DNA from: a virus
Length of the DNA stretch: 64,000 nucleotides
Direction: 5' to 3' (one strand)
Virus record (IMG/VR): IMGVR_UViG_3300027668_000011
Location: 1 to 64,000 of that record
Below, piece after piece: positions 33,501 to 40,837 of this stretch. Position numbers and translations under genes: made by a program. Each line of letters starts with the position of its first letter. Position 1 is the stretch's first letter. The notes beneath the pieces are model-generated. The model was given only the letters and a program-made list of their open reading frames with translations. It was not told the DNA's origin and made no database searches.

Positions 33501-35794
33501 AAGATGGATAACGCACTTTCGCCGACGGCGATTGTGTGCTTAAAGAATGAATGGTTTACGTTTGTTAGCCATTGATTGTTATGATGTGTTGCTCTACCTG
33601 TGCCTGCACCAACACCTGTTGCAATAAAGACTGTGCCTACAGTGTTATTTGCGGCACCAACTAATGTATAATTAGTTGTTCCTACAACTGCAATTGTGTA
33701 CTTGTTGCCTACTACAAAGCTACCTGCGGTTACAAGTGTTGTACTGCTGTTAACCACATTGCCGTTAATTGTTAAAACACCGCTACCCTGGTTATCGACA
33801 TTTGCGGCATTATTAACATCTATACCTGGTGCAATCCTTAGTGATCCTGATATGACCTTGTTACCTTGTATTTGCTGAGTTATTCCGCCTTGTTTGCCTA
33901 TAGTTATTAGACCGTGTTCAGTTCCACTTAATACTGGTGTAAAACTTACTCCTGGTGTGCCGCCATCTAACCCGTCAACTTCTGTTTCTAAATTAATATT
34001 GTTATTTGCTGTATATGATGCGTCAGATAAGTTTTTCCAATTCATGGAAGGAGAATCTACTCTAATTGCTCTATTAACTTTCAATGCCGTAGTAGTATTA
34101 GTATGGCCTCGTTCTATTGATTGTTTTAGCAATACATACGCTTCCATCTGTGTATTTGCAGTATCAACGTATGCCTTAGTTGTAGCATCTGTTGTTGCAC
34201 TAGGAGTGCCTAATCCAGTAATTTTATTTGTACTCATAGCAATAGCACCGGACATTGTTCCGCCTGCTAATGGAAGTTTTGTTGCTATAGAGTTTACTAA
34301 TGTTGTATTAAGAGCGGCATCGTTGCCTAATGCTGTTGCAATTTCGCCTAGCGTATCTAATGTTGCTCCGGCTGTACCAACAATAGTTGCAATTTCGTCA
34401 TCTACATATTTTTTCGTTGACACATGTGCATCAGCTGAAGGTGTTGCTACCGTTGTAGTTGCTCCTGTTAAGTCCACAGAGCCTGTAAATGTCTTAGTGC
34501 CTGCTAAACTTTGGTTACCAGTAGTTAATATAACTGTTGATCCAGTATCCAACGTTAATGTATTTGCCGCATCATCGTAAACTTTGGTTAAGTTTGTGCC
34601 CGCAACTAATAGTGTATTAACTTGGTCGTCAACTGATTCTGCAAAATCTGTAATCTGTGAGCTTGGTACTGCAATGTTTAAATCTGCCGCCGCTGTTAGT
34701 CTGCCTTGTGCATCTACAGTGAATGTAGGTATTGCTGTTGCACTACCATAACTTGCACCTGTTACTGCTGTATTATCTAGTACAAATTCACCGTTAGTGA
34801 CTGTTAAGCCTGTTCCAGCTGTTAAGTGTGCTCTTACTTCTGAAGCACTTGGGCCAGTGTATGTAAATACACCTGTTGTATTGTTGTATGCTAAACTTCC
34901 GTCTCCGCCTGCATCACTGATACTTAAAAGTAGTTCTGCGGCTGTTGTAAAGTCAGAAACTTGTGATGCTGTAATTACTATAGGTGTTGTTACACCGCTT
35001 GTTATTCTGCCTTGTTGGTCAACTGTAAATGTTCCTGTTGATCCTGCTGTTCCGTAAGTTGCTGGAGTAACTGCCGTGTTATCTAAGTTAATAGTTGGAG
35101 TTACGCTTTCACCTGTAACTACAGTAGACGTTAAACCTGTGCCGCCTGTAATTGTTGCAACATAGTTACCCGTTGTATCTGTTCCTAATGCAACTGAATT
35201 TGCTTGTATTGTTACACTCATGCTTGGTGCTGAACTTGTAGCATTAAGTCCTAGTGCAATACTACCTGCAACATCACCTGTGAGTGCTAATGTTCTGTCA
35301 TTTGTAAATTTGTCTGCAATTGTGGCTGTACCAGTTACTGGTCCTGTTAAGTGTCCAACAAATTCTGTTGAAGTAAAACTTGTAAAACCGGTGCCTACGC
35401 CGCCCGTAATAGTCGCTGTGCCGTCTGTAAATGTAGTACCAGTAATTGTAGCACTTGCTGTAACATCACCTGTTACGCCCAGTGTAGTAACTGTGCCATC
35501 ATCATTTTTAACTAGCAAGGTGTTAGTTGCGCCAGCGTATTCAAGTCTCACATTAGCGTCTGCTACGTTAGTACGCATGTCTAAGAATGCTGTGCCTGAA
35601 TCAGCGTCAGCGTTAATTACATAACCATTTGCATTGTTAAGTGTTACTGTGTCTGAAAGATAAGTTGTATCGCCTGTAACTTGTAACGTTCCTGTTATTA
35701 CAGTATTACCTGTGACCGCCAAATGGGTGTCTACGGATAAACTACCTTTTACTTTCAGATCCGATTCTGGGTTAAAATTCGATTGTTTTGTCAT
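30530..35794 (-). CDS. giant repetitive tail fibre/structural protein, paralogue B
   Basis: A 1754-residue protein related to the neighbouring 27010-30411 gene. It shares the LSEGTNLYYTNARADARI repeat (about eleven units), GAGMTGGATTGDATLNVIGG blocks, and the C-terminal TTAQYADLAENYLADADYPPGTVLVLGG with DPAHLMNSALSGQFVKAVALRGRVP. Its N-terminus (VKGSLSVDTHLAVTGNTVIT) is of the tail-fibre type. A 117-residue segment is present as a tandem duplicate. TAGGAT precedes the ATG and a late promoter lies about 42 bases upstream. The pair probably forms long fibres or a whisker-like structure. Confidence 0.85.
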   Translation of the reverse strand: MTKQSNFNPESDLKVKGSLSVDTHLAVTGNTVITGTLQVTGDTTYLSDTVTLNNANGYVINADADSGTAFLDMRTNVADANVRLEYAGATNTLLVKNDDGTVTTLGVTGDVTASATITGTTFTDGTATITGGVGTGFTSFTSTEFVGHLTGPVTGTATIADKFTNDRTLALTGDVAGSIALGLNATSSAPSMSVTIQANSVALGTDTTGNYVATITGGTGLTSTVVTGESVTPTINLDNTAVTPATYGTAGSTGTFTVDQQGRITSGVTTPIVITASQVSDFTTAAELLLSISDAGGDGSLAYNNTTGVFTYTGPSASEVRAHLTAGTGLTVTNGEFVLDNTAVTGASYGSATAIPTFTVDAQGRLTAAADLNIAVPSSQITDFAESVDDQVNTLLVAGTNLTKVYDDAANTLTLDTGSTVILTTGNQSLAGTKTFTGSVDLTGATTTVATPSADAHVSTKKYVDDEIATIVGTAGATLDTLGEIATALGNDAALNTTLVNSIATKLPLAGGTMSGAIAMSTNKITGLGTPSATTDATTKAYVDTANTQMEAYVLLKQSIERGHTNTTTALKVNRAIRVDSPSMNWKNLSDASYTANNNINLETEVDGLDGGTPGVSFTPVLSGTEHGLITIGKQGGITQQIQGNKVISGSLRIAPGIDVNNAANVDNQGSGVLTINGNVVNSSTTLVTAGSFVVGNKYTIAVVGTTNYTLVGAANNTVGTVFIATGVGAGTGRATHHNNQWLTNVNHSFFKHTIAVGESALSILGGNIYYSTKSSEITPYLVSDTSGAGSISTASGIDTTKKLGVDQAHFQTFGNSTMYIGDIGNVATYTTVQYGGSSYTTGNRPLERLTIDGGIVLGARQADDSILVNGTVFFDNDRLKTVEGGIIKNVTTATVDTVNYTTGTGRIAINDYQGGENYLAALAQGTDISITKVSNVAANVITISSNTSSIVNTAKSSLSATGANISYDGAGAFTSTVGALTTTNVAEGSNLYFTDERVDDRVSSLLVGGANVTLTYNDAAGTLTVDADLLGDITSVVAGAGMTGGATTGDATLNVIGGNGITVSADAVITDDTYIKNLFNASGSQLSYTNGIFTSTADNYNAWSFTTDTAGNQAVSSAGVVSILGGTNMDVTHSGSTITISTLADITGIIAGSGMTGGGTTGSPTLNVIGGKGITASANEIALDFTDFNTSNITETTNLYYTDARADARITASSTSALSEGTNLYYTNARADARITNALIDEDTMVTNSATKLPSQQSVKSYVDTKVASIIGGSLDLSSKDTDDLSEGSSNLYYTNARADARVDAGFTAKSTTNLSEGTNLYYTDARADARITASSTSALSEGTNLYYTNARADARITNALVDEDNMASNSATKLPSQQSVKAYVDSQVASKDNTDEITEGSTNLYFTNARADARITAASTSDLSEGTNLYFTNARADTRANSAFDTKFAAQTTTGLSEGTNLYYTNARADARITNALVDEDNMASNSATKLPSQQSVKAYVDSQVASKDNTDEITEGSTNLYFTNARADARITAASTSDLSEGTNLYYTNARADARITKAAIDALNVDADTLDSISSASFLRSDAADTHSADITPSTNNTINLGSASNKYANVYATTFNGVATTAQYADLAENYLADADYPPGTVLVLGGEQEVTVTTEFNNSKVAGVVSTDPAHLMNSALSGQFVKAVALRGRVPIRVVGIVSKGDVLITSSTPGVAMVSSDPHFVGAACIIGKAISNKEHAGEGIVEVLV
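31160..31771. repeat. 351-bp tandem duplication in giant tail gene
   Basis: Two copies of a block with period 351 bases (117 codons). For example TAGTCGAACCTTCTGTTATT occurs at 31231 and again at 31582, followed by long near-identical sequence in both. Each copy carries the ITEGSTNLYFTNARADARI and LPSQQSVKAYVDSQVASK segments. Confidence 0.85.
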
Positions 35795-35835
35795 TATATT
35801 CTAAATCCTACAAATTTAAATAATTGCTTTAGTTG

Positions 35836-35843
35836 TATTTATC
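35836..35843 (-). promoter_or_regulatory. T4-type late promoter GATAAATA with leader
   Basis: GATAAATAC reads leftward, 41 bases before the ATG at 35794, downstream of the gp23 terminator. TAGGAT lies in the leader. Confidence 0.73.
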
Positions 35844-35868
35844 TTTCTTGCGGGATTTTTTTCAAGTC

Positions 35869-35893
35869 AAAAAAAAGCACACCTAAGTGTGCT
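35869..35893 (-). terminator. intrinsic terminator after major capsid gene
   Basis: Reading leftward, AGCACAC-TTAG-GTGTGCT (7-bp stem, 35893-35876) is followed by a run of eight T. It ends the head-gene transcript after gp23 (stop at 35928). Confidence 0.92.
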
Positions 35894-35927
35894 TTTAATT
35901 TGTTTCTTTAGACCTTTAAGATAAATC

Positions 35928-37067
35928 TTATTGGAATGCAACGTTTGACAATGTTATTGCGTCAACGTAGTCTGCCGCGTTACCCAAAGATGAAGCAGTG
36001 TTAGTAAGTTCAATGTAACCATATCTGGTCATGAACGAAACTACTGGTTCAAATGTGCTTGGATCCATTACTGGACCTGTTGACATTAATGGGATGTAAG
36101 GACAATAGAACGCAGGAGCATCAGTTTCTGATGAACCTTTGTATCCAACAAGTACTTTAGTTCCATCAGCCGCATAACTATCAACAAAAACTTTGATAGA
36201 GCCATTAAGGACTCCAGCTAGTTTAGTGTTAGTAGGTGCTTCGAATGAACCTTCAGTAGTTCTTGCGAACGTTGAAGTAGATGCTGATTGTAATATTGTA
36301 AGTGCTTCAGGTGAAACAACAATATAGTTACCAGCGCCACGTCTAGTTCTAGCCGCGATTCTATTCGCCGCTCTATTGATCTCAATAGCCAATACCGCAT
36401 GTCTGTCACCGACGTAAGTCTGTGTGCCAGTTACTGCGTTAAAGTCTAGGGTAGTACCTGCGCCAGCTAGAGATCTTAGTGAACCAATAATTTCTTGGTC
36501 AATTTCTACTACGATTTCTTGTGCCAATGCCTGCATAATTTCAGCTTCAACATCAAGACCATGCATTGATTCAGCATCTTGTGCCGCTTCAAATGTCCAT
36601 CTTGCAGATAGACGTCTTGTTTTTGCTTCAACTGTTTGTTTTAAGATTTGGATGCTTAATTTCTTACCAGCAGTTCCTTCACTACTTGCAGTAGCGTCTG
36701 GATTTCCTGAGTAAGCGTTAGCAATCTTAAATGGGCTAAGAGCCTCATCACCTGGGTTCACGCCAGTTGCCGCTTCGGCATAACGTGTTCTTAGTGTGTG
36801 GATTTGCCCAACTGGGCCACTCATAGGCTGTACGCCCACAAGTTCGTTAGCTATAACTGAAGGCATAACCCTTCTGATTAGAGGTAACATTACTTTGTTT
36901 AATGTAGCAACGTTGCCAGCCTGTGTAGCACCACTTGATGCTGATTCCTGAATATATCTTTTAGTGTTTTCCAGGACTACGTCCAAAGTACTCTTTCTAG
37001 AACCGTTAAGTCCTTCTAAAAGTGCGTCTTTGGTAGCTGACCAATTGCTCTCAAATAATTCTGCCAT
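35928..37067 (-). CDS. gp23: major capsid protein, T4 gp23-like
   Basis: A 379-residue HK97-fold capsid protein. It carries marine T4-type gp23 blocks: NVATLNKVMLPLIRRVMPSVIANELVGVQPM, GPVGQIHTLRTRYA, KKLSIQILKQTVEAKTRRLSARWTFEAAQD, AEIMQALAQEIVVEIDQEI, RAANRIAARTRRGAGNYIVVSP and a C-terminal FMTRYGYIELTN. It is shorter than T4 gp23 (521), as in marine relatives. The N-terminal 60 residues are the usual target of gp21 processing. AGGAGAT precedes the ATG. It is the last gene of the head operon and is followed by a strong terminator. Confidence 0.97.
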   Translation of the reverse strand: MAELFESNWSATKDALLEGLNGSRKSTLDVVLENTKRYIQESASSGATQAGNVATLNKVMLPLIRRVMPSVIANELVGVQPMSGPVGQIHTLRTRYAEAATGVNPGDEALSPFKIANAYSGNPDATASSEGTAGKKLSIQILKQTVEAKTRRLSARWTFEAAQDAESMHGLDVEAEIMQALAQEIVVEIDQEIIGSLRSLAGAGTTLDFNAVTGTQTYVGDRHAVLAIEINRAANRIAARTRRGAGNYIVVSPEALTILQSASTSTFARTTEGSFEAPTNTKLAGVLNGSIKVFVDSYAADGTKVLVGYKGSSETDAPAFYCPYIPLMSTGPVMDPSTFEPVVSFMTRYGYIELTNTASSLGNAADYVDAITLSNVAFQ

Positions 37068-37077
37068 TTCTTATCTC

Positions 37078-38187
37078 CTAATTTGAAAGTCCGGCTAATT
37101 TACGGATTTGGTTAATTTCAACCACGTCCTGTTCATCTTCCGATGAAGGCTGAACGTTTTTATTACCAGTGTGTGTTGACACAACTGATTCATTAATTGC
37201 TTTCCTACTCTCTACTGCTGGAACTTCTCCATCTAAAACAGATGGGAGATACTTATTGAATTGCTTCTCTAAGTTCTCAGTCTTTACACTTTCGAGTAAA
37301 TCTACCATTAATTCTTTTTTGCTTTTGCTAAGAGGTTTAAGTAGCTCACTTAATGCATCTTTACGATTCATTAAATCATTAGCTACGTTCAACTTAGATT
37401 CAACTAGTGATTTTGCTTCAGCAGTGGCTACCGCTTGGGCTTTAGTTTCTTCTAATGTTTTCTTAACGTCTGCGATTTCTTTCTGTAAGTCTTTTACATC
37501 AGAGGTTTCATTCAAGTAACTTGAACGATACTCATTTGCAAATGATTCAAATATTCTACGACCAAAATCGTTTTCTCTTGCGGCGGTAATATCGTCTTTA
37601 AAACTGGAAACGTTCTCTTTTACAATAGCGTTTACTGTTTTTTCAACTGTATCAGCGGCACGTTTAATGAAGTCTGATTTTGATTCAGCAAGTTGTTTTT
37701 TGCCTTCTCTCATCATTTTCACTTTTTGCTCTACTAGTTCCTGCTTGTCTGAATGGAATTCTTTAAGCTCTCCAGCCAGCTGTTCAACAACAAAATCGTC
37801 GAGTTTAGTTACATGTTCTGCAACGTTAGAACGTTCAGCTCTTAACTCTTTAATCTCTTTTGCTAGTTGTTCAGACACAAACTTGTTTAGCTTTGTGCTA
37901 TGTTCACTGATAGCCTTTTTATAAGCAACTCTTTCACCAGCAACAGCTTTTTTATCTTCAGCAATCTCGGCAACTTCTGCTTCGATACGCTGATGAATAA
38001 AACCGTCAACTGCTTCAACAATAAGACCTTTGTCATGCTCATATCTCTGAGCAAACTCTTCTCTTAATTCTGCTGTAAGTTGTTCTTTGGCTTCGGCAAG
38101 ACGACTTTCCCATGCCTCAACGATACTTGTACGAACTTCTTCGTTAATATCACTAGACTCGATCAGGTCCTCAAAATTTACTGCCAT
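37078..38187 (-). CDS. gp22: prohead core scaffold protein, T4 gp22-like
   Basis: A 369-residue, highly charged, almost wholly helical protein (EELRAE, KELRAERSNVAEHVTKLD and KELKEFHSDKQEL coils) beginning MAVNFEDLIESSDINEEVRTS. Coil content, length and its place between gp21 and gp23 identify it as the scaffold that shapes the prohead and is later degraded by gp21. Its C-terminal part (LLKPLSKSKKELMVDLLESV and a proline-poor tail ending IRKLAGLSN) matches marine gp22 style. GGAG precedes the ATG. Confidence 0.9.
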   Translation of the reverse strand: MAVNFEDLIESSDINEEVRTSIVEAWESRLAEAKEQLTAELREEFAQRYEHDKGLIVEAVDGFIHQRIEAEVAEIAEDKKAVAGERVAYKKAISEHSTKLNKFVSEQLAKEIKELRAERSNVAEHVTKLDDFVVEQLAGELKEFHSDKQELVEQKVKMMREGKKQLAESKSDFIKRAADTVEKTVNAIVKENVSSFKDDITAARENDFGRRIFESFANEYRSSYLNETSDVKDLQKEIADVKKTLEETKAQAVATAEAKSLVESKLNVANDLMNRKDALSELLKPLSKSKKELMVDLLESVKTENLEKQFNKYLPSVLDGEVPAVESRKAINESVVSTHTGNKNVQPSSEDEQDVVEINQIRKLAGLSN

Positions 38188-38196
38188 AGTAGTCTC

Positions 38197-38823
38197 CTAC
38201 CTCAATTTTAATTCATTAATAAAATTAATGATTTGTTTAGTTAGATGCTTCTCAGCACCAATGTTTCCGTGTGTATAGTCTTTAGCGATCTCATGTAACA
38301 TGCTACCGCCTTCCATATTAAACAAAGACTCATAAATTGTCTTTGGATAAGCATCGGGCGCCGAAGGTTGAGCAACAATATCAACAGTAATGATATCAAA
38401 ATCAGACACACGACCTGACTCATTAACATTACCACTTCCTCTACTACTTACTCCTAACTTTGCACCAGCTTTTAATAAAGCTCTTGCAATGTTTCCCATC
38501 GGTGTATCGATAATTTTCAATTTACCCATTCCATCACTGCCATCACATTGCATTTCTGTAATGATATGACTAACTCTGTCTAGGTTAATTTGTAACTCTT
38601 CTGGGTGATCTAACTCACCCATCACAGTCTCACCAGTTGATAATCTTGCTGTAACGTTCTCAACAGCACGTTGGATTTCATCTTTTGGATAAACCCTGCC
38701 ATTCTGATTTTTAACATCGCCTTGGATGAATAAACCAGCCATAAATAAATCCTTTCCGTCATTAGATTCAAGTAATTGAATCTTACTGGCTTCTGGACTC
38801 ATATATTCGTATAACTTACGCAC
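38197..38823 (-). CDS. gp21: prohead protease, T4 gp21-like (S21 family)
   Basis: A 208-residue serine protease. Motifs: LFMAGLFIQGDVKNQNGRVYP, ETVMGELDHPEELQINLDRVSHII with the catalytic His in LDHP, and KLGVSSRGSGNV with the nucleophilic Ser in the S-S-R-G loop. The start codon is GTG (38823) with AAGG upstream. The enzyme removes the scaffold and trims capsid proteins during head maturation. Its place between the acidic core gene and gp22 matches T4 order. Confidence 0.95.
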   Translation of the reverse strand: MRKLYEYMSPEASKIQLLESNDGKDLFMAGLFIQGDVKNQNGRVYPKDEIQRAVENVTARLSTGETVMGELDHPEELQINLDRVSHIITEMQCDGSDGMGKLKIIDTPMGNIARALLKAGAKLGVSSRGSGNVNESGRVSDFDIITVDIVAQPSAPDAYPKTIYESLFNMEGGSMLHEIAKDYTHGNIGAEKHLTKQIINFINELKLR

Positions 38824-38846
38824 TATTAATATACCTTAAAGTTCAG

Positions 38847-39599
38847 TTATGCCTTTTTAGGCAAAACCTTGATGTTATCAGTTGGTGTATGGTCTTTAGC
38901 TGATTCGCCTTTTTTGCCTTCGCCGCCGTCGTTAGCTTTAACAGGTGTTCCTGCTCCAGTTACTACAGTTGCTTTTGGCTTTTTAGTTAAAGGGGATTCT
39001 TTGCTGTCTGCTTCGCCACCTTTTGGTGCCGCTACAGTGTCAGACAATTTAGTAGCTTCTTCAACTACTTCTTCGTCTTCTTCAACTTCCTCGTCTAAAT
39101 CATATTCAATTGACTCTTCTTCTGGCTGTTCCATGTCCATTTCCATGTCCATGTCTACTGGCAATTCTTCGCCTTCGCCTTCTTCTTCGCCTGAAAGTAA
39201 TTTTTCAAATTCAGCTCTTAAATCTTCAAGTTCGTCTTCTAAACTGTCGACTTTGTCTTCTAAATCTTCTTCTTCACCAGCTTCTTCTTCGCTTCCGAAT
39301 CCGCCAATCTCATCGTCATCAATTCCAGCGTCTGTATCTGCTACATCGCTAACAAAATCTGCTTCTGGATCGCTATCATCAATAGCTTCTTCAACTGCTT
39401 CTTCTTCTGATTCCTCAGACTCTTCAACTGCTTCTTCTTCAGTTTCTTCAGTTTCGACTACTTCATCTTCGTCTAAGATACGCTCGTACTCGGCTCGAGC
39501 AGTTTCAACGACATATTCGTGAAGTAGCTCTTCGGCACGCTCGTTATCTTCTGCAAGTAGTAGTTCGAGAACTTGTTCTAATTTATTGCGTTCTGACAT
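38847..39599 (-). CDS. acidic prohead core protein, T4 gp67/gp68 position
   Basis: A 250-residue extremely acidic protein: an N-terminal helix (NKLEQVLELLLAEDNERAEEL) and then long Glu/Asp runs (EEEAVEESEES, DLEDKVDSLEDELEDLRAEFEKLL), ending in a Lys/Pro/Gly tail with KVLPKK. In T4 the small acidic core proteins gp67 and gp68 lie between gp20 and gp21; this gene is in the same slot. The composition agrees, but sequence identity to gp67 or gp68 is not claimed. AGGAG precedes the ATG. Confidence 0.7.
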   Translation of the reverse strand: MSERNKLEQVLELLLAEDNERAEELLHEYVVETARAEYERILDEDEVVETEETEEEAVEESEESEEEAVEEAIDDSDPEADFVSDVADTDAGIDDDEIGGFGSEEEAGEEEDLEDKVDSLEDELEDLRAEFEKLLSGEEEGEGEELPVDMDMEMDMEQPEEESIEYDLDEEVEEDEEVVEEATKLSDTVAAPKGGEADSKESPLTKKPKATVVTGAGTPVKANDGGEGKKGESAKDHTPTDNIKVLPKKA

Positions 39600-39805
39600 T
39601 ATTGAGCTCCTATAATTATAGTATAAAATGAATGTTTTTTATGCTGTTATACAGCAAAAATTGTATTTACATCTTAATATGTGTAATACTTATACGGTGG
39701 TGGGGTTTTTGAATAGTTATAGGCTAAAACAAGCCCATTTGGAATGAAATGTGTGATTATAGTGTATATGTAAAGAATATTTATACTTTGCTACGTTTAA
39801 GAAAA
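39600..39805 (-). promoter_or_regulatory. non-coding gap with late promoter TATAAATA (39778-39785)
   Basis: About 200 bases without a credible gene. It holds an exact TATAAATA reading leftward at 39785-39778, about 180 bases before the acidic core gene, and a small hairpin GCTGT-TAT-ACAGC (39643-39655). Together they suggest a long leader for the gp67/68-21-22-23 operon. A TATACTATAATTATAGG string directly before the gene is AT-rich but not a convincing promoter. Confidence 0.5.
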
Positions 39806-40633
39806 CTACGTTGTTAAATACGGTTTTAGTGTTTCAACATAGGCTTGGTGTGCTTCTAACGGCAAGTGGTGGTCATATTGTGTGCCTGGACTATTTTCCC
39901 ATCCGCCCCATAAGTCATCGCACACTGACAAATAATCTGCTATGCCTTTCTGCTGTAGCATGGTATTGGGTATATCCCATTTAGTGCATACCTTAGCATA
40001 AGGATCCCTAGACACCATATCATATCCTTCTGCCCAGTCAAATGTGTTGGGTGAGAATATAACTTTTTTGCCTTTTAATTGCAATTTTTGTAAGGCATAG
40101 GTTAATATCATTTGCTGTTTGTGTCTCTGTACATCAGCATCATATATGTACAAAAAATGCTTTTTTAGTGCTTCAAAACTATTGTTAGTAAATGCTCTTT
40201 CGTATCGTTGTACTATGTTATTGTCTGCTAAAGTCTTATCTATATCTTCATTAAAGATACTGCCGTAACTGTCTATCATTATCGTAGGAGCATATCCTTT
40301 GCCATAGCCGGGAGCATGTTCGTCCCTATACTTCTCTATCAGCACATGGTTAAAATCTACGTTATCCCAGCCTTTTTCAGGATCGTAACGTGGCGAGTCT
40401 TTAAGTTTGATTTCTTCTCTAGTAACTGTTGTAGCATTTATAATAAACACGTCTGGATCGTAGTGTTTTAATGCATAGTCTACTTGTAGTGCAATGCCAA
40501 AGTTACTACAACCAGGTTTAGCTAAGTTGTAATATTCTGCATTTATGTGTGAGGATATTAAAGAACCGAATTCGATTCCTTTATGCTGTGGATCTACTGA
40601 GGACCATGAGCAACCGCAAACGGCTAGCTTCAT
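39806..40633 (-). CDS. SGNH/GDSL-like hydrolase domain protein
   Basis: A 275-residue protein. It has GCSWSS near residue 7, YYNLAKPGCSNFGIALQVDYAL, YDPDVFIINATTVTREE, and near the C-terminus DHHLPLEAHQAYVETLKPYL. These match the block I Ser, the Gly/Asn blocks and the Asp/His-x-x-x-His end of the SGNH esterase fold. The gene sits between the small gp20-linked gene and the head core gene, a place for phage accessory genes. Esterase or acetyl-hydrolase activity on host glycan is inferred. The start overlaps the stop of the 67-residue gene (TAAATG). Confidence 0.75.
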   Translation of the reverse strand: MKLAVCGCSWSSVDPQHKGIEFGSLISSHINAEYYNLAKPGCSNFGIALQVDYALKHYDPDVFIINATTVTREEIKLKDSPRYDPEKGWDNVDFNHVLIEKYRDEHAPGYGKGYAPTIMIDSYGSIFNEDIDKTLADNNIVQRYERAFTNNSFEALKKHFLYIYDADVQRHKQQMILTYALQKLQLKGKKVIFSPNTFDWAEGYDMVSRDPYAKVCTKWDIPNTMLQQKGIADYLSVCDDLWGGWENSPGTQYDHHLPLEAHQAYVETLKPYLTT

Positions 40634-40837
40634 TTAAAATTCCGGAGTTGCTTCAGCGGCTTTGGCATACATAAGTGATGCAAATTCACGCTGTTCTAAA
40701 TTCTCTGACTTTTTAATTTCTCTATATTTTCTTAACTTGTTCAGTGTTTTTAAAGTAAGTTTAGTTTTTCTAGTATCGTCAAGAGATCTGCCAACTGACC
40801 TGTCATTTTCTGGATTGTAAAATTCTGTTAATCTCAT
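40634..40837 (-). CDS. small conserved protein beside the portal gene
   Basis: A 67-residue basic protein, MRLTEFYNPENDRSVGRSLD, with a helical KTLNKLRKYREIKKSENLEQ stretch. The ATG overlaps the portal stop as TAATG. A short, basic conserved gene directly after gp20 is a recurrent feature of marine T4-type phages. The function is unknown. Confidence 0.8.
   Translation of the reverse strand: MRLTEFYNPENDRSVGRSLDDTRKTKLTLKTLNKLRKYREIKKSENLEQREFASLMYAKAAEATPEF

Noticed and set aside
27010-35794. Regular repeats that could suggest a CRISPR array
   Set aside because: The repeats are codon-phased, encode the same peptide motif and have no constant-length spacers.
38869-39522. A Ser-rich 217-codon plus-strand frame
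   Set aside because: It is the antisense of Glu/Asp codon runs in the acidic core protein.
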